A stretch of DNA of 5,738 nucleotides from Verrucomicrobia bacterium UBA1412 (GTDB lineage Bacteria > Verrucomicrobiota > Verrucomicrobiia > Limisphaerales > UBA1412), in contig DBPU01000070.1 of NCBI GenBank assembly GCA_002305615.1, forward strand, positions 1-5,738. Reading direction: 5' to 3'. Positions 4,435-5,738 of this stretch are shown here, piece by piece. A model generated the notes under the pieces. The model searched no databases. It was not told where the DNA came from and was given only the letters and a program-made list of their open reading frames with translations. The translations under genes and the position numbers were made by a program. The first letter of the stretch is position 1. Every line of letters begins with the position of its first letter.

Positions 4435-5738
4435 TGGCCGGCCGGCGCTGGCGAGGCGGATTCGGGCTGAGGGGCCGGAGCCGGTTCAGCAACCGGAGCG
4501 GGTTCAGCGGCCGGTGCGGGCGCGGCACCCGTCTTGAGGGCTTCAATCCTCTTCTTCACCATCTCAACCTCTTCGTCCAAAATATAGGCATTGGTGAGGG
4601 CCCTGGAGAACCAGTTGATGGCCTCATCCTTGAGCTGCATCTGCTCGGAAACCTCGGCCAGACCCAGAATCGCCACCAGGTTATCCTGATTTTCTTCCAG
4701 CATCGACAAGTACTCATCCTTGGCTTGCTGAAGCAGGTTCATCTGAATCAGGGTCGTCACGCGGAGGACCTTCAAGCTGTTGCTCGAAGGATTCTTGCGC
4801 AAGAGATCATCAAGCAGCGGCAGCGCATCGGCCGGGCGCTGGAGTCCCAGGAGACAAAAAACTTTGCGGCGGATATTCTCAGCATTATCGGGCGCCGAAG
4901 CGAGCTGGCGATCGATCATGAAAAGCGCCTCGGAAAAGTTATTATTGGCGATATAGGCGCGGATGAGCATATTCGCGATGCTGGTATCCTGCGGATTATT
5001 CTTGCGGGCATCGAGCATGAGTTTCAGAGCCTCTTTCTCCTGACCGGTAGAGATCAGGCAGGCGGCTTCCTGAGTTTCCAGGACGATCCACTCGGATTGA
5101 GGGATATTGAGCTCCTTATAGCGAGCTTTGGTTTTGCGGATTCTATCCAGCGCACGCTGGCTCTCACCAATCATCGAATCGACGTAAGCCAGAGCGCCCA
5201 TGTTCTCGCTGTTATTGGGCTCGAATTGCTCCAGCCTCAGGAAAGATTGATAGGCCTGGCGCCACTGTTGGTTGATCATGAAGTTTTTTCCCAAATCGTA
5301 GAGTGGGCCGGGCACATCCAACTTACCGCAGACCTGCTCGACTCTATTCCAGGAGGAATCGTAACTGTTGAAGAGCTCATCGACCATACGCTGCTCTTCC
5401 GGACTGTAGTTGAGAGAGCCTCGCTGATAATAAGTCTGGTTCATCAGCGCCGAGAGATTGCGGGGATAAAGCCGCAGGGCCTCGGCGAAATACTTCAGGG
5501 CCTGAGCGCGGTCCCCGACCTTGTCAAACTCCACGGCGTAGTTATTGAGCGCCCGCGCATAGTAAGCAGCCGTATAGGCGGCAGCGCCGGCAATCAGTTT
5601 CTGATTTGGGGAGACGGCCGGGATCGCATCCAACCGTGCCTGCTGCCCGGCCCAATAGTTCCGGGCCTGCTCTTTCTGCTCGTCCGTGAGTATCCAGAGG
5701 CTCATATCCGCATCCTTATAGGGGGTCATGCGGGTGAG
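4431..5738 (-). CDS. TPR-repeat protein, probably the C-terminal part of a longer protein cut by the window edge
   Basis: The reading frame is open to the window edge (Leu-Thr-Arg before the first ATG at 5729), with no stop or ribosome site. Residue numbers below count from that ATG (432 aa). After a lead segment (DMSLWILTDEQKEQARNYW, 8-26), TPR-like helix pairs occur at about 57-90, 140-173, 214-247, 248-281, 283-315, 316-349 and 350-383, with typical ALNNYA...A..YF.EAL.LYP spacing. A low-complexity tail of Pro/Ala/Glu (402-432) ends the protein. TPRs mediate protein-protein contacts. No signal peptide is seen at the ATG, which fits a truncated N-terminus. From memory, the lead segment followed by TPRs resembles the soluble tail of large multi-membrane DUF2723-type (O-mannosyltransferase-like) proteins of PVC bacteria; this is inference. 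It is coupled to the following glycosyltransferase gene. If ATG 5729 is the true start, the gene is complete. Confidence 0.8.
   Translation of the reverse strand, partial: LTRMTPYKDADMSLWILTDEQKEQARNYWAGQQARLDAIPAVSPNQKLIAGAAAYTAAYYARALNNYAVEFDKVGDRAQALKYFAEALRLYPRNLSALMNQTYYQRGSLNYSPEEQRMVDELFNSYDSSWNRVEQVCGKLDVPGPLYDLGKNFMINQQWRQAYQSFLRLEQFEPNNSENMGALAYVDSMIGESQRALDRIRKTKARYKELNIPQSEWIVLETQEAACLISTGQEKEALKLMLDARKNNPQDTSIANMLIRAYIANNNFSEALFMIDRQLASAPDNAENIRRKVFCLLGLQRPADALPLLDDLLRKNPSSNSLKVLRVTTLIQMNLLQQAKDEYLSMLEENQDNLVAILGLAEVSEQMQLKDEAINWFSRALTNAYILDEEVEMVKKRIEALKTGAAPAPAAEPAPVAEPAPAPQPESASPAPAGQ

Noticed and set aside
4145..4546. Minus-strand Pro/Arg-rich ORF (133 codons) in another frame
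   Set aside because: It overlaps the glycosyltransferase start and the Pro/Ala-coding tail of the TPR gene; the Pro/Arg richness is a frame-shifted reading of those GC-rich codons.

Overview
All five convincing protein genes lie on the minus strand, so the window reads right to left as two transcription units. I suggest a bacterium of the PVC group (Verrucomicrobiota/Kiritimatiellota/Lentisphaerota type). This is inferred from the style of the TPR protein and glycosyltransferase, the scarcity of Shine-Dalgarno sites, and moderate-to-high GC. It is not proven.

Right part (about 3258-5738): a large TPR-repeat protein with a Pro/Ala-rich tail, probably the C-terminal part of a longer protein that continues past the window edge. 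It is followed by a GT4-family glycosyltransferase whose GTG start overlaps the TPR stop codon (GTGA). The pair is probably translationally coupled and likely serves cell-surface polysaccharide or glycoprotein work. A short stem-loop follows the glycosyltransferase stop.

Middle and left part (about 323-3173): a complete compatible-solute cassette, MarR-family regulator - lysine 2,3-aminomutase (kamA/ablA) - beta-lysine N6-acetyltransferase (ablB). The aminomutase converts L-lysine to L-beta-lysine, and the acetyltransferase makes N-epsilon-acetyl-beta-lysine, an osmolyte best known from methanogens. In front of the MarR gene is a near-consensus sigma70 promoter. An ordered array of CGAAT-N-ATTCG inverted repeats, spaced exactly 15 bp apart, covers its -10 box and start region. 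The layout strongly suggests an autoregulated, salt-responsive osmolyte operon, parallel to the EctR/CosR MarR-type regulators of ectoine genes.

Left end (1-322): intergenic, with a strong hairpin, small inverted and direct repeats, and one 27-codon plus-strand ORF that looks like the start of a twin-arginine (Tat) signal peptide. No larger gene is visible there.
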